Below are positions 16,498-25,451 of a DNA stretch of 64,000 nt, in pieces. The notes beneath the pieces are model-generated. The model saw only the letters and a program-made list of their open reading frames with translations, had not been told where the DNA came from and ran no database searches. The position numbers and the translations under genes were made by a program. The stretch lies in contig NZ_CP178732.1 in assembly GCF_047324175.1 (NCBI RefSeq), positions 4,898,001 to 4,962,000 on the forward strand, in the 5' to 3' direction. Source of the stretch: Acerihabitans sp015654925. Lineage in GTDB: Bacteria; Pseudomonadota; Gammaproteobacteria; Enterobacterales; Enterobacteriaceae. Within the stretch, counting starts at the first letter, position 1, and every line of letters starts with the position of its first letter.

Positions 16498-17472
16498 ATG
16501 AAAATCAAATTAAGTATATTGAGTGCATTATTATTAACCTGCGGGTTGAGTCACGCGGCAGCATTACCACAGGGAAGCGGAAGTTTTGGCTTTGTGGTGC
16601 CGCAGACACACAAAAAGATGGAAGTGTTCAGCTATCAACCGCCTGGCGCCGATGCCCAGACGCCGGTGGTATTTATACTTGCCGGTTTAAACCGCGACGC
16701 GGATAAATACCGCGATTCATGGGTGGAAAATGCCACCAAAAACAAATTAATTGTTATTGCACCCCGTTTTGGCGAGGAAGATTATCCGGGGAATGACGGA
16801 TATAACCTCGGTAATCTGGTGAATTCAAAGACCGGTAAAACCAATCCTCGCGGGGAGTGGGCGTTTACCGTCATTAGCGATGTGTTCGCCAGTATGCAAA
16901 AACAAGGCATCACCAAGCAGAAACAATACTATCTGTTCGGTAACAGCGCCGGTTGCCAGTTTGAGCACCGTATGTTGACCTTTGCTCCCGATGGCAATAT
17001 AAAAGCAGCAATGTGCGCGGCGGCCGGCTGGTGGACAATGCCTGATGTCGAAAATCCCTGGCCCTATGGCCTGGATAATGCGCCGGTTGCCGTTAGCCGA
17101 AAGCAATTGGCCGCCTATTTTGCCCTACCCGTGTTGATTACGGTCGGCAGCAAGGACAACGATCCCTATCATCCGTTGCTGCGGCGTTCTTACGCGGCCA
17201 TGGCCCAGGGCGAGAACCGGCTCGAACGTGCGAGATCTTATTTCCTGACGGGCAAACAGAAAGCCAAACGCTATAAGCTTCCTTTCAATTGGGCGTTCAC
17301 CACATTGGAAGGCGTCGGGCATAACGGTGCCAAAATGTCGGCATACGGCGCCGAACAGTTTGCCTGGTTTGAGCAACATGGGAAATTCATGACGCAGGAA
17401 CAACAGGAAACTAAAAACGAGGATGGCGGAGAGAGAAAATCCCAGGATGACGCCAGTAGCGAAATGAACTAA
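16498..17472 (+). CDS. Exported alpha/beta hydrolase (PHB depolymerase/esterase-like)
   Basis: 324 residues from the ATG at 16498 (AGGGTG 7 bases upstream). The signal peptide ends around LSHAAALP. The fold is alpha/beta hydrolase: VVFILAGLNRDADKYRD near the oxyanion hole, the nucleophile elbow FGNSAGCQF with Ser about 150, and a C-terminal His in LEGVGHNGAKM. It resembles polyhydroxybutyrate depolymerase-type esterases. The C-terminal 25 residues are a charged tail. It probably works in the periplasm together with the porin gene just upstream. The substrate cannot be read from the sequence. Confidence 0.78.
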   Translation: MKIKLSILSALLLTCGLSHAAALPQGSGSFGFVVPQTHKKMEVFSYQPPGADAQTPVVFILAGLNRDADKYRDSWVENATKNKLIVIAPRFGEEDYPGNDGYNLGNLVNSKTGKTNPRGEWAFTVISDVFASMQKQGITKQKQYYLFGNSAGCQFEHRMLTFAPDGNIKAAMCAAAGWWTMPDVENPWPYGLDNAPVAVSRKQLAAYFALPVLITVGSKDNDPYHPLLRRSYAAMAQGENRLERARSYFLTGKQKAKRYKLPFNWAFTTLEGVGHNGAKMSAYGAEQFAWFEQHGKFMTQEQQETKNEDGGERKSQDDASSEMN

Positions 17473-17554
17473 GCCAGTTGCGGCGCAGGAAATCCCGCCG
17501 GAACTCCTTGGTGGCGAAATCAGCAAGGCAATCACCGCCGAGTAGTCGAAGACA

Positions 17555-17590
17555 TTACGGCCCGTTCCCTATACAGGGAACGGGCCGTAA
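17555..17590. terminator. Strong hairpin terminator between convergent genes
   Basis: A perfect 16-base stem (TTACGGCCCGTTCCCT and its complement) with an ATAC loop. It lies between the plus-strand hydrolase gene and the minus-strand PrpD-family gene and can serve both. Confidence 0.85.
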
Positions 17591-17626
17591 CCTTTGATCC
17601 GGCCGGCCTGCCCCCGGGGTGGAGTT

Positions 17627-19009
17627 TCATAAGCGGAACATACGCAATCCAGCGAGATCTCGGTGGGCCGGCATTGCAAGCAGGAAATCCAGCAACTTTT
17701 CTCCCATCGCGGGGGACCAGCCGCCGTAAATGATATTCCCGCGGAATTTGCGCAACAGATCGTCGTGGGACAGGGGGGCGCGTGAACTGCCGCGCATATA
17801 GGGCTGGCGGATTTCACGCACCTTGCCGCTACGGAAGGTGACCTTGATGTGGCCGGTATAGTTGGCCGGGTACTCGTTGTTCGGATCGACGACATAGCGG
17901 ATCTTCTGGGCCAGCCGCAAGATCCTGGGATCGTGGACGAGTTCCTCGGAGAATTGCGCCAGCCCCGCATCCTGCTCGAAATAGGCCATGGCCATGCACC
18001 AAGGAACGCTGAATTTGGCCGCATAGCCGTTGCCGGGCTGATGCTTTTCCGCCAATGGCTCCCACAGCCGATGGACGTAGCCGTCGCTCGTCTCGCAAAG
18101 GATATCGGCGATGTCGTCCGGATCGTGGTTCTCGGCCGCCAGACGGATCATGCAATCCATATAAGGATGGGTCATGGTGCCGCTGGCAAAGGGTTTGAAG
18201 GTCAGATTATCGATCCGCCAGTTCTCGCCCACACCTTGGGTAAGGTGCTCATACGCGGGCTGCGCCGTCGGCGCGAACGCGTGATAGAAGCTGTGCTTGC
18301 CCTCGAACACCCGCCGCGGCGCGAGAAAACCTTGCTGGGCGATGCGGACGGCGCGATAGCCGGCCTGCGCAGCCCAGCCGGGATGCAGGCGCTTGGTCCA
18401 CGCCCCTTCCGCCAGATATTCAATGATACCCGAGGCGAGGCTGCCGGCGACGCCGAAGGCGCTGGCCATGGTCCGTGGATTCAGGCCGAGTGCGGCGGCG
18501 ACACCGGCGGCGGCGCCGAACGGTCCGATTGCGGCGGTGGGGTGGAAGCCCTGCGCGTGGATCTTGCCCGGCGCGACGGCATTGAGCCGGCAGGCGGCTT
18601 CCATCCCAATGGCGACGCCGAGTATCAGGTCCTTGCCGCTCAGACTGTAGCGCTCGGCAGCCGCCAGCACAGCCGGGACGGTGAAGCATCCGACATGGAG
18701 GGGGGACCCTTCCAGGGTATCGTCGAAGTCTTCGCCGTGGATAGCGGCCCCGTTCACCATGGCCGCTCCCGCCGCATCAAGCGCCCTGGACTGGCCCGGC
18801 GCGGTGCATTCGCCGTCCCGATCGCAACTGTCGATGAGCTGGCGCACATAGAGGGCGTGGCGTCCGGAGATCATCAGGCCGAAACAATCGATAAGATCAT
18901 CGAGAATGATGCCGCGGGTTTTTTCGGGAATATCTTCGTAACGGACCTTGGCGAGGCTGTGGGCAAAGCGTTCGCTGACGCTGAGGTCCGAGGTGGCGGA
19001 CTGGCTCAT
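17627..19009 (-). CDS. MmgE/PrpD-family protein (second of two)
   Basis: 460 residues from the ATG at 19009, which has AAGGAG 6 bases upstream. The family includes 2-methylcitrate dehydratase, cis-aconitate decarboxylase and iminodisuccinate epimerase. Family motifs seen are MVNGAAIHGEDFDDTLEG, FHPTAAIGPFGAAAGVAAAL and LHPGWAAQAGYRAV, plus the later THPYMDCMIRL. It is the last gene of an operon with a second MmgE/PrpD gene and a DASS anion transporter. It is likely cytoplasmic and acts on the imported di- or tricarboxylate, but the reaction cannot be assigned because the family is catalytically varied. Confidence 0.85.
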   Translation of the reverse strand: MSQSATSDLSVSERFAHSLAKVRYEDIPEKTRGIILDDLIDCFGLMISGRHALYVRQLIDSCDRDGECTAPGQSRALDAAGAAMVNGAAIHGEDFDDTLEGSPLHVGCFTVPAVLAAAERYSLSGKDLILGVAIGMEAACRLNAVAPGKIHAQGFHPTAAIGPFGAAAGVAAALGLNPRTMASAFGVAGSLASGIIEYLAEGAWTKRLHPGWAAQAGYRAVRIAQQGFLAPRRVFEGKHSFYHAFAPTAQPAYEHLTQGVGENWRIDNLTFKPFASGTMTHPYMDCMIRLAAENHDPDDIADILCETSDGYVHRLWEPLAEKHQPGNGYAAKFSVPWCMAMAYFEQDAGLAQFSEELVHDPRILRLAQKIRYVVDPNNEYPANYTGHIKVTFRSGKVREIRQPYMRGSSRAPLSHDDLLRKFRGNIIYGGWSPAMGEKLLDFLLAMPAHRDLAGLRMFRL

Positions 19010-19076
19010 GTTGGAACTCCTTATAAAGGTATGGATCAAAAAAAAGAAAATCATCGTATTAACGCGCAGGCCGCCA

Positions 19077-20531
19077 TTAGATCAGGCCTACCATCCGCCA
19101 CCAGATCGGGCCGATGCCCAGGTAAATGGTCAGGAACACGACACAGAACAGCAGGCCGAGCAGCCAGAAGGGCCGCAGCGGGATATAACCGGAGTCGTAG
19201 AAGATGGGTCCGGAGCCCAGTCCGTAATGCGTGATGCCGCCCATCAAATTACTGGCGAAGCACAAACCCAGCACACCGAGCACCGGCGGCGTCCCAACTG
19301 CCAGGATGACGCCCAGGAATGCCGGATACATGGAGGCCACGTGCGCCGTCGCGCTGGCGAAGAAGTAATGAGCAAGCACATAGATCACGCACAATAGGAT
19401 AAAAGCCGCGTGCCAATTAAATCCGCCGACGTAGCCTGCCAGCAACTCGCTCATCCACGGAATGAGGCCGAGTTTATTAAGGAAGTTGGCCATCATGACC
19501 AGAGCAGAAAACCAGATGAGCGTATTCCAGGCGCCCTTTTCCGCGGCCAGATCGGACCAGGACAGTACCCGGGTCAAGAGCAGGACGGCGAGGCCGACGA
19601 GGGCGGCAATGGTGGCGTTGACGTTGAAAAGCATGTCGCCGATGGTCCACAGTCCGATCAAGCCGACGAACACGCCGAGCATGATGTACTCGCTACGCGT
19701 AATCTTCCCCATCGCCGTTAGCTTCTCTTTAGCGAGCGCCGCGGCCTCGGGGCTTTTCTTGATCTCGGGCGGCCACACCACCATCAGGATCAGCGGCAGC
19801 ACGGCCAGGCACAGGAAACCGGGGACGGCCCCCGCCAGGGCCCAGGTACCCCAGGTGATATCCACGCCGGCGTCGCGGGCGAAACCGACCATCAGCGGGT
19901 TGGACGCCATGGCGGTCAGGAACATCGCCGAGATGACCAGATTGCCCTGGAATGCGTTGGACATCAGGAACGATCCGATGCGCCGGCCGGTACCTTTGGC
20001 CGGATCGCTGTCGTAGGCAAGGGAAATCGCCAACTGCAGCGGGAACAGGATGCCGCCGAGACGCGCTGTGTTGGAAGGAATGACGGGAGCCAGGACGATA
20101 TTGGTCAACGTCGTGGCGTAGGCCAGGCCAAGGGGCGTTTTACCCACCTTGCTCATGAACAGATAGGCGATGCGGTTGCCCAGTCCGGTCTTGAGGAAAG
20201 CCCGCGAAATAAAAAATGCGCTGCAAATAAGCCAGATCGTCGTATCGCTGAAGCCGCTCAGCGTCTGTGCCGGCGATAGCGTCTGGGTTAGTCCCGTCAC
20301 GGCGATGGCGGTAAGGGCGATGACGGCCATCGGATAGGGTTTGGTCATGAAACCGACGATTGTCGCCACGAAGATGGCGAACAACTGCCAGGCCTTGGGA
20401 TCGAGGCCCTCTGGACTTGGGATCAGCCATATGGCCAGGAACGTGCCGACCCATGCCAGGTGCGGCCAGTACATCGCGAGAAAATTTTTCGTGGGCGTTT
20501 GCCCTGCCGGAATACTTTGAGTGTTCGTCAT
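19077..20531 (-). CDS. DASS-family di/tricarboxylate transporter (CitT/TtdT-like)
   Basis: 484 residues with about 12 to 14 membrane helices. The two signature regions of the divalent-anion:sodium symporter family are visible: SNTARLGGILFPL in the first half and ASATAHVASMYPAFLGV in the second. CitT and TtdT exchange citrate or tartrate for succinate in the inner membrane. Of two close starts, 20537 and 20531, I favour 20531 because GGAG lies 8 bases before it. It sits between two MmgE/PrpD genes, so it probably brings in their substrate. The anion itself is unknown. Confidence 0.87.
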   Translation of the reverse strand: MTNTQSIPAGQTPTKNFLAMYWPHLAWVGTFLAIWLIPSPEGLDPKAWQLFAIFVATIVGFMTKPYPMAVIALTAIAVTGLTQTLSPAQTLSGFSDTTIWLICSAFFISRAFLKTGLGNRIAYLFMSKVGKTPLGLAYATTLTNIVLAPVIPSNTARLGGILFPLQLAISLAYDSDPAKGTGRRIGSFLMSNAFQGNLVISAMFLTAMASNPLMVGFARDAGVDITWGTWALAGAVPGFLCLAVLPLILMVVWPPEIKKSPEAAALAKEKLTAMGKITRSEYIMLGVFVGLIGLWTIGDMLFNVNATIAALVGLAVLLLTRVLSWSDLAAEKGAWNTLIWFSALVMMANFLNKLGLIPWMSELLAGYVGGFNWHAAFILLCVIYVLAHYFFASATAHVASMYPAFLGVILAVGTPPVLGVLGLCFASNLMGGITHYGLGSGPIFYDSGYIPLRPFWLLGLLFCVVFLTIYLGIGPIWWRMVGLI

Positions 20532-20554
20532 GGTCATCTCTCCGGATTGCTGAA

Positions 20555-21988
20555 TTATTCGTGCAGAAGCGTCATCAGGATCGTGGCGTCCTTCAGGTCC
20601 AGAACCCTCCAGGCGTGGTCGATCAGCTGCTTGGCGGCGGCGTCGCTGAGCACATTTTCGGCGCAACTGAAAACCTTGACTTCAAGTTCGGCGTCGGTGA
20701 TGGGATTGTCGGGGCCGCCTCGGTAGCGCTCGTCGGCGTCGCCCCGGATCGAGCGGCCATCAGTGAGGACGATCTCGATGCTTGAGCGCATCTTGTTGAA
20801 GCCTTTAGCCTCAATGGCCGGATCGAACAGGCAGGAGATACGTTGCTGCATGGCCTGCATGGCGTCGCTGCCGACAAAATCATCGGAGAATTCCCGCTTG
20901 CCGGCCTTGCCGTTGAGCACAATCATGGACAGGATCGCCGGCAGGGAGAATTTGGCCTGCAGGTGGTTCTTCGCGATCGGGTAGCGGATTGGGTTCAGGA
21001 TATTCGAGCCGGCACGCAACACGATCCGTTCAACCTCGCCGCTCTTGACGTCATTGTCCTTGATAAGCTTCAGCATCAAATCGGCGGACGGGTGGGTCAG
21101 CACGCCGCAGGGATAGGGCTTGATGCTTACGCCCGGCCGGTCGATGCTCCAGGTCTGGCCAAAACCTTGCGCGATCTTATCGCGCGAAACGCCACCGCCG
21201 AGCACGGCGCAAAACCCCCAGATCCCGTCCAGCGCAGAGGGATCGGCGGTATAACCCGCTTCGGCGAGGAGGGCGGCGGTAATGCCGTTCTCACAGGCAC
21301 GGCCGACATGCAGCGGCTTGGTCATGGTACCGAAATTAACGCGGATACCGGCGGCAAAGCTCGCGGCGATGCCGAAACCCCAGCGCAGAGCGTCGCCTTG
21401 CAGGCCAAGCACCTTGGCCGCCGCCGCATATGCACCGAACGTACCGACCGTACCGCTGGAATGGAAGCCGCGCCGGTAGTGCTGCGGCAGCATCCATTCC
21501 GCGATCTTCGTCTCGACTTCGAATCCGGTCATAAACGCCAGCATAAAATCCTTGCCGGAGAGGCCGCCGCGTAACTGCGCGGCGACGAGGGCGCCGGTGA
21601 GGGAAGGTATGGTCGGGTGGGTAAGCAGGCCATATACGTGAGCGGGATCGAGGCTGACCTGGGAATCGTCCCAGTCGTGCGCGTGGCCGGCGGTCCCCAT
21701 GATGCGCGCCGCGATGGGCGCGGGCACCTTGGCGCCGGGATCGCCGAGCAGCAAGGCTTCGCCCTTGCCGCCGGTATCTTTTGCGATCTTGGCCAGGATG
21801 TTTACGCATTCATGGTCGGAGCCGGCCACGTACAGCGCAAGACCGTCGAGCAGGCAACGGGTGCCGATGCGCAGTACTTCCGCCGGCATATCGTCGAAAG
21901 CGACGGTTTCGACGAATCGCGCTGCGTCCCGTGTCATGGCCATATCGGGCGGAATGGCGGCGAAAGGGTTGTTTTGAATTGACGTCAT
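20555..21988 (-). CDS. MmgE/PrpD-family protein (first of two)
   Basis: 477 residues, same family as the gene at 17627 but clearly different in sequence. Motifs: GTAGHAHDWDDSQVSLDP, GFHSSGTVGTFGAYAAAAK, MTKPLHVGRACENG and YPCGVLTHPSADLMLK. The histidine and aspartates of the DWDD segment correspond to the active-site region in the family. It is first in the operon after the sigma-54 promoter at 22037, with about 40 bases of leader. Two divergent paralogues around one transporter suggest two successive steps, such as epimerisation and dehydration. That is a guess from context. Confidence 0.86.
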   Translation of the reverse strand: MTSIQNNPFAAIPPDMAMTRDAARFVETVAFDDMPAEVLRIGTRCLLDGLALYVAGSDHECVNILAKIAKDTGGKGEALLLGDPGAKVPAPIAARIMGTAGHAHDWDDSQVSLDPAHVYGLLTHPTIPSLTGALVAAQLRGGLSGKDFMLAFMTGFEVETKIAEWMLPQHYRRGFHSSGTVGTFGAYAAAAKVLGLQGDALRWGFGIAASFAAGIRVNFGTMTKPLHVGRACENGITAALLAEAGYTADPSALDGIWGFCAVLGGGVSRDKIAQGFGQTWSIDRPGVSIKPYPCGVLTHPSADLMLKLIKDNDVKSGEVERIVLRAGSNILNPIRYPIAKNHLQAKFSLPAILSMIVLNGKAGKREFSDDFVGSDAMQAMQQRISCLFDPAIEAKGFNKMRSSIEIVLTDGRSIRGDADERYRGGPDNPITDAELEVKVFSCAENVLSDAAAKQLIDHAWRVLDLKDATILMTLLHE

Positions 21989-22036
21989 GATGTCTGGAGT
22001 CTCCGTGAGGTGTGATGCGGTTACTTGATGCTCTCG

Positions 22037-22056
22037 TTATGCAGGAGACATGCCAT
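22037..22056 (-). promoter_or_regulatory. Sigma-54 (-24/-12) promoter
   Basis: On the minus strand the sequence TGGCATGTCTCCTGCA has GG and GC separated by exactly 10 bases, as RpoN promoters require, and matches the consensus TGGCAC-N5-TTGC well. Transcription would start near 22028, 40 bases before the MmgE/PrpD gene. The neighbouring regulator is a sigma-54 activator, which supports the call. A repeated TATTGGGA near 22116-22131 may be its upstream binding site. Confidence 0.82.
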
Positions 22057-22196
22057 ACTCAAAACGTATTGAAATAGCAGGGAAAATTAGAATGTGAGAG
22101 ATTTTTCTGGCAATTATTGGGATATTGGGCCGACCTGAACCATCCAAATCAAACCGCGCCGCCGGCGGGCCGTACTCCGGCCCATTTGCCTGTCGC

Positions 22197-24257
22197 TCAC
22201 ATCTTTACGTCGTTGACATAGCCCAGAAATTCGCGGCCCAAAGGCGTGATTTCAGTGCCCTGTTTAGTTGAGCCGGCGCGCAGCATGCCGTGGCGCTTCA
22301 GCACGCCGAGATGGCGCCTCAGCGCGGGATAGGTGATGCCGTCGTCGTTTTTCTTCAGCAGGCTAAACACCGGCTCCCGCCCCAGGTTCTGGCCTCGGAT
22401 CTTCGCGCTATAGAGGGCTAAGATCTCTTTGCAGACGTCCAGCGTGCCGTTCTTCATGAGTTCTTCGCGGAGGGCGGCGAGGGGAGCATGCGGCTTTCCC
22501 GTCGTTATGCACGCGTCGCTGGCCGATTGAAAATAGCGCGGAAGATCGGCGATGGCGCAGGTGCGGCCCGGAGGCACGACCGTGCACAGATAGGTAACCA
22601 TGTTCTGCAGTTCGCGCACATTACCCGGCCAGTCGTAGGCGTTGCAGAAATCCTCCAGTTCCTTATCGAATTTCAGGTGATAGGAATGATGCGTTTCGGC
22701 GAAATGCCTGGCCAGAAGCAGCACATCGCCTTTGCGCTCACGCAGCGGCGGAATGTATAAGGGGCAGGTGCAGATCCGGTAAAACAGATCCTTGCGAAAC
22801 TGCTTGGCGCGGATCATATCGCCGAGGCTTTCGTTGGTGGCGGCGATAACGCGCACGGAGATTGGCAGCACCCGCTCGCCACCGATGCGGCGCACCTCCC
22901 GCTCCTCCAGCACCCGGAGCAACCGGGCCTGCACGCCGAGCGAAGCGTTTCCCAGTTCGTCCAGAAAGATCGTTCCGTTATGGGCCTGTTCGAACAGGCC
23001 GGGCTTACCGCCGCGCCGCGCGCCGGTGAAGGCGCCTTCCTCGTATCCGAACAACTCGCTTTCAGCCAGGCTCTCGGGCAGCGCGGAAAAATTGAAGGCG
23101 ACGAACGGGCCATTGGCACAGGCGGAAGCCTGGTGGATGGATTGTGCAAACAGTTCCTTGCCCGTTCCGCTCTCACTCTCCAGCAGCACGGTCAGAGAGG
23201 TGCCGGCAAATTTGCGGGCGATCTCAATCGCCTGGAGAATAGCCGGCGATTTACCCAATATGTTGGTGAAGGAATATTTCGCCGTGAGTCCCGTTCCCTT
23301 CAGCTTGCGCCTGACCTTGTTCTCCAGCTCCTGGACCCGGTTAACCGGTTTTACGATGATAATCGCGCCGATATTTCCGCCGATCGGCTCGGCAACCGGC
23401 CTGATCTGGAGAACATAATACTGCTGGTTGATCTTGGTGACGATTTCCTCGTTGCTGTTATCGTAATAGTACGAAAAGGGGCGTTCCAATTCGGTGAAGA
23501 CATCTTCGAAGCGCAGTTCGCCGGTCTTGTCGACGCTCGCGATCAGGCCTTCGGCGCCGTGGTTCTTGAAGATGATGACGCCTTGTTCGTCAATGCCGAG
23601 GATGATCTCGTCGATATTGTTGATGATGGTATTTCTGCGCGTGCTGAGTTTATTGTTGCGCCGCGCCATCTCGAACACGGAATCCATATAGGTATGGGCG
23701 ATGGAGTTGAGCACGTCGCCGGAAATGGAGAATGCCCGCAGGATTTCGGCATAGGTCGTGATGGTGATTTCCCTCACGCCGAGATCGATGAATCCCATGC
23801 TGTCGGGAACGCTTTTCTTTCTGCCAGCGCTGATGGCGACCGCCTGGTCCATGTTCGCAGGTTTGGGGCAGCCGGGATAATACGGAATGATGTTGAGATG
23901 ATTGACCCCGAAACTGGCGATTTCCCGCATAAGATAGTTCGCCCTCTCCCGTGAGTTGTCGACTGCCAGCACAAGGGTTCCCTTGGGCAGTTCGAGAAGC
24001 TGGTCGAAGTTCGACGGGTTCACGAACCGGCCAGCCAGCAGTATCGTGGCGCCCGCCGGGAGAACGTGCCTGGCGTATTCATAAGTGCCGGGATAGGTCG
24101 CGAGGTATAGATCGTAATCGTGCGGCGGGGCATCTGCGCTGGTCTCAAGGCACCAGCACAGGATCTCGGCGTATTCACCGATCAGCGACCTCAAGCGCGC
24201 GCCCATGGCGTCGCAGACGACCTCCGCCAGACCGATCACACACAGTTTTTTCTTCAT
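22197..24257 (-). CDS. Sigma-54-dependent transcriptional activator with PrpR-type sensor
   Basis: 686 residues from the ATG at 24257. The N-terminal part (about 1-190) resembles the PrpR/LeuR effector-binding domain (VIGLAEVVCDAM, YDLYLATYPGTYEYA). A PAS-like segment follows (INNIDEIILGIDEQGVI). The AAA+ domain has Walker A ESGTGKE near 357, the sigma-54 contact loop GAFTGA near 409 and FLDELG. The C-terminus ends in a winged-helix-like segment (YPALRRHLGVLKRHGML) instead of a plain Fis helix-turn-helix. It precedes the operon in the same direction and should activate the promoter at 22037 when a carboxylate ligand is present. Confidence 0.88.
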   Translation of the reverse strand: MKKKLCVIGLAEVVCDAMGARLRSLIGEYAEILCWCLETSADAPPHDYDLYLATYPGTYEYARHVLPAGATILLAGRFVNPSNFDQLLELPKGTLVLAVDNSRERANYLMREIASFGVNHLNIIPYYPGCPKPANMDQAVAISAGRKKSVPDSMGFIDLGVREITITTYAEILRAFSISGDVLNSIAHTYMDSVFEMARRNNKLSTRRNTIINNIDEIILGIDEQGVIIFKNHGAEGLIASVDKTGELRFEDVFTELERPFSYYYDNSNEEIVTKINQQYYVLQIRPVAEPIGGNIGAIIIVKPVNRVQELENKVRRKLKGTGLTAKYSFTNILGKSPAILQAIEIARKFAGTSLTVLLESESGTGKELFAQSIHQASACANGPFVAFNFSALPESLAESELFGYEEGAFTGARRGGKPGLFEQAHNGTIFLDELGNASLGVQARLLRVLEEREVRRIGGERVLPISVRVIAATNESLGDMIRAKQFRKDLFYRICTCPLYIPPLRERKGDVLLLARHFAETHHSYHLKFDKELEDFCNAYDWPGNVRELQNMVTYLCTVVPPGRTCAIADLPRYFQSASDACITTGKPHAPLAALREELMKNGTLDVCKEILALYSAKIRGQNLGREPVFSLLKKNDDGITYPALRRHLGVLKRHGMLRAGSTKQGTEITPLGREFLGYVNDVKM

Positions 24258-24520
24258 CCTTTTCACCCTTAGTGGTGAAGGAGATCGTGCCGGCGCCGGA
24301 AAATGACGAATTACGGATCGACGAACAGGGCGATCTCGCTGGAGCCCTTGTCATAGGGCATATTCCCCATCGTGAACGACTCCGATTATAGAATACCCGC
24401 CAGTCTATTACTTGATCATGGTCACTACCGGGACAATGGCATAACAGATGGCGTTGAACGGAAAAAGCGGCTGTTCGGCCACCGTAATACAAACCAATAA
24501 ACAATGTATTAGCCGTGGAT

Positions 24521-24541
24521 TTGATTCCGAGTCCGGCACCA
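24521..24541 (+). other. tRNA-Phe 3'-end relic (probable second att site)
   Basis: TTGATTCCGAGTCCGGCACCA matches the tRNA-Phe 3' end (TTCGATTCCGAGTCCGGGCACCA) with two single-base gaps. It has the same orientation as the copy at 4777. No tRNA gene is complete here. The 24267-24634 stretch holds no gene. Confidence 0.6.
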
Positions 24542-24634
24542 TGATTTAAGCCAAACCGAGCACGCTCTTGCCGTCTGGCCCTTGACTAATTCCCGCTTAC
24601 ATTTGCGGTTGCTCAAATCTAGGGCAGAGTTTAT

Positions 24635-24672
24635 AATAAGACCTCAAATATGGTCTTTTTTGAGGTCTTATT
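24635..24672. promoter_or_regulatory. Inverted repeat, operator of the StbDE operon
   Basis: Perfect 14-base arms AATAAGACCTCAAA and TTTGAGGTCTTATT flank a 10-base centre directly before the antitoxin start at 24674. Antitoxins of this type bind such repeats over their own promoter. A TATAAT-like box (TTATAAT) overlaps the left arm. Confidence 0.8.
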
Positions 24673-24673
24673 T

Positions 24674-24922
24674 ATGACTACTGCTATCTATGCCGATCGC
24701 TCGGCATCAATTTCCGAGCTGAAAAAAAATCCAACAGCCACCGTTAAATCTGGCGATGGCCGCCCTGTGGCGATTATGAATCACAGTAAACCGGCATTCT
24801 ATTGCGTGCCCGCGTCGCTGTACGAAAAAATGCTGGAAATCATTGAAGATCGTCAGTTGGCCCGTGTCGTGCGTTCCCGCCTCGACGAGGAAGATATCGA
24901 GGTCAGTTGGGAGGACTTATAA
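24674..24922 (+). CDS. stbD: StbD-type (Phd/YefM) antitoxin
   Basis: 82 residues (MTTAIYADRSASISELKKNP, later GRPVAIMNHSKPAFYCVP). This is the DNA-binding Phd/YefM fold with a C-terminal helix that covers the toxin. The ATG at 24674 lies within the promoter region just after the operator repeat. The toxin gene follows without a gap. StbDE stabilises plasmids and occurs on islands. The position next to a tRNA-Phe relic fits an island end. Confidence 0.88.
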   Translation: MTTAIYADRSASISELKKNPTATVKSGDGRPVAIMNHSKPAFYCVPASLYEKMLEIIEDRQLARVVRSRLDEEDIEVSWEDL

Positions 24923-25249
24923 TTGCCGGAAAAGGAATTCAACACCAAGCTTAAGTTTAAAAAATCCGCAAAAAAGGATTGGGATGCGCTCGGTGGCAAC
25001 GTTCGTGAAAAGTTTAAAAAGCAGCTTAAAAAACGCGCGGAATCCAAAGAAGCGCTAACTTCGATCAAGAACCAACTCTCCGGCGTAGATTTTTGCTACA
25101 AACTCACACTGCGTGCAGATGGTTACCGACTTGTTTATCAAGTTAAGCAGGATGATCAAGGCGAGGTCCACGTCATTATCACCGTCATCACCGTCGATCG
25201 CCGTGAGGATGTGTACGATAGCCTGCAAGATAAGATAAACAAGGATTAA
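24923..25249 (+). CDS. stbE: StbE/RelE-family mRNA interferase toxin
   Basis: 108 residues of the RelE/ParE fold: a charged N-terminal helix pair (KFKKSAKKDWDALGG), then LSGVDFCYKLTLRADGYRLVYQV and VHVIITVITVDRRED. RelE-type toxins cleave mRNA in the ribosome A site. The start is TTG, immediately after the antitoxin stop, so synthesis is coupled and kept low. No key motif seems broken. Confidence 0.87.
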   Translation: MPEKEFNTKLKFKKSAKKDWDALGGNVREKFKKQLKKRAESKEALTSIKNQLSGVDFCYKLTLRADGYRLVYQVKQDDQGEVHVIITVITVDRREDVYDSLQDKINKD

Positions 25250-25451
25250 AGAAACCCGCTTAACGGCTGGGACAAGGTTCGATACCCATATCTACGGCTC
25301 CCCTGCGCTATCCCGTCCTAACGTTGTTGGTTCCCGCCGGCTGCTGGCCGAACGCGCAGGCAATTATTCGCTCACCTCAATGAGTCGGTAAACGTCTTGC
25401 GCGGGCAAAACGTATCGCAGCAATATCAGCGGCGGAAGGTCCAGCGGCCGA

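Noticed and set aside
17849..19234. A 461-residue plus-strand open frame opposite the MmgE/PrpD gene
   Set aside because: It runs antiparallel to a well-recognised enzyme gene in high-GC DNA, and its translation has no domain.
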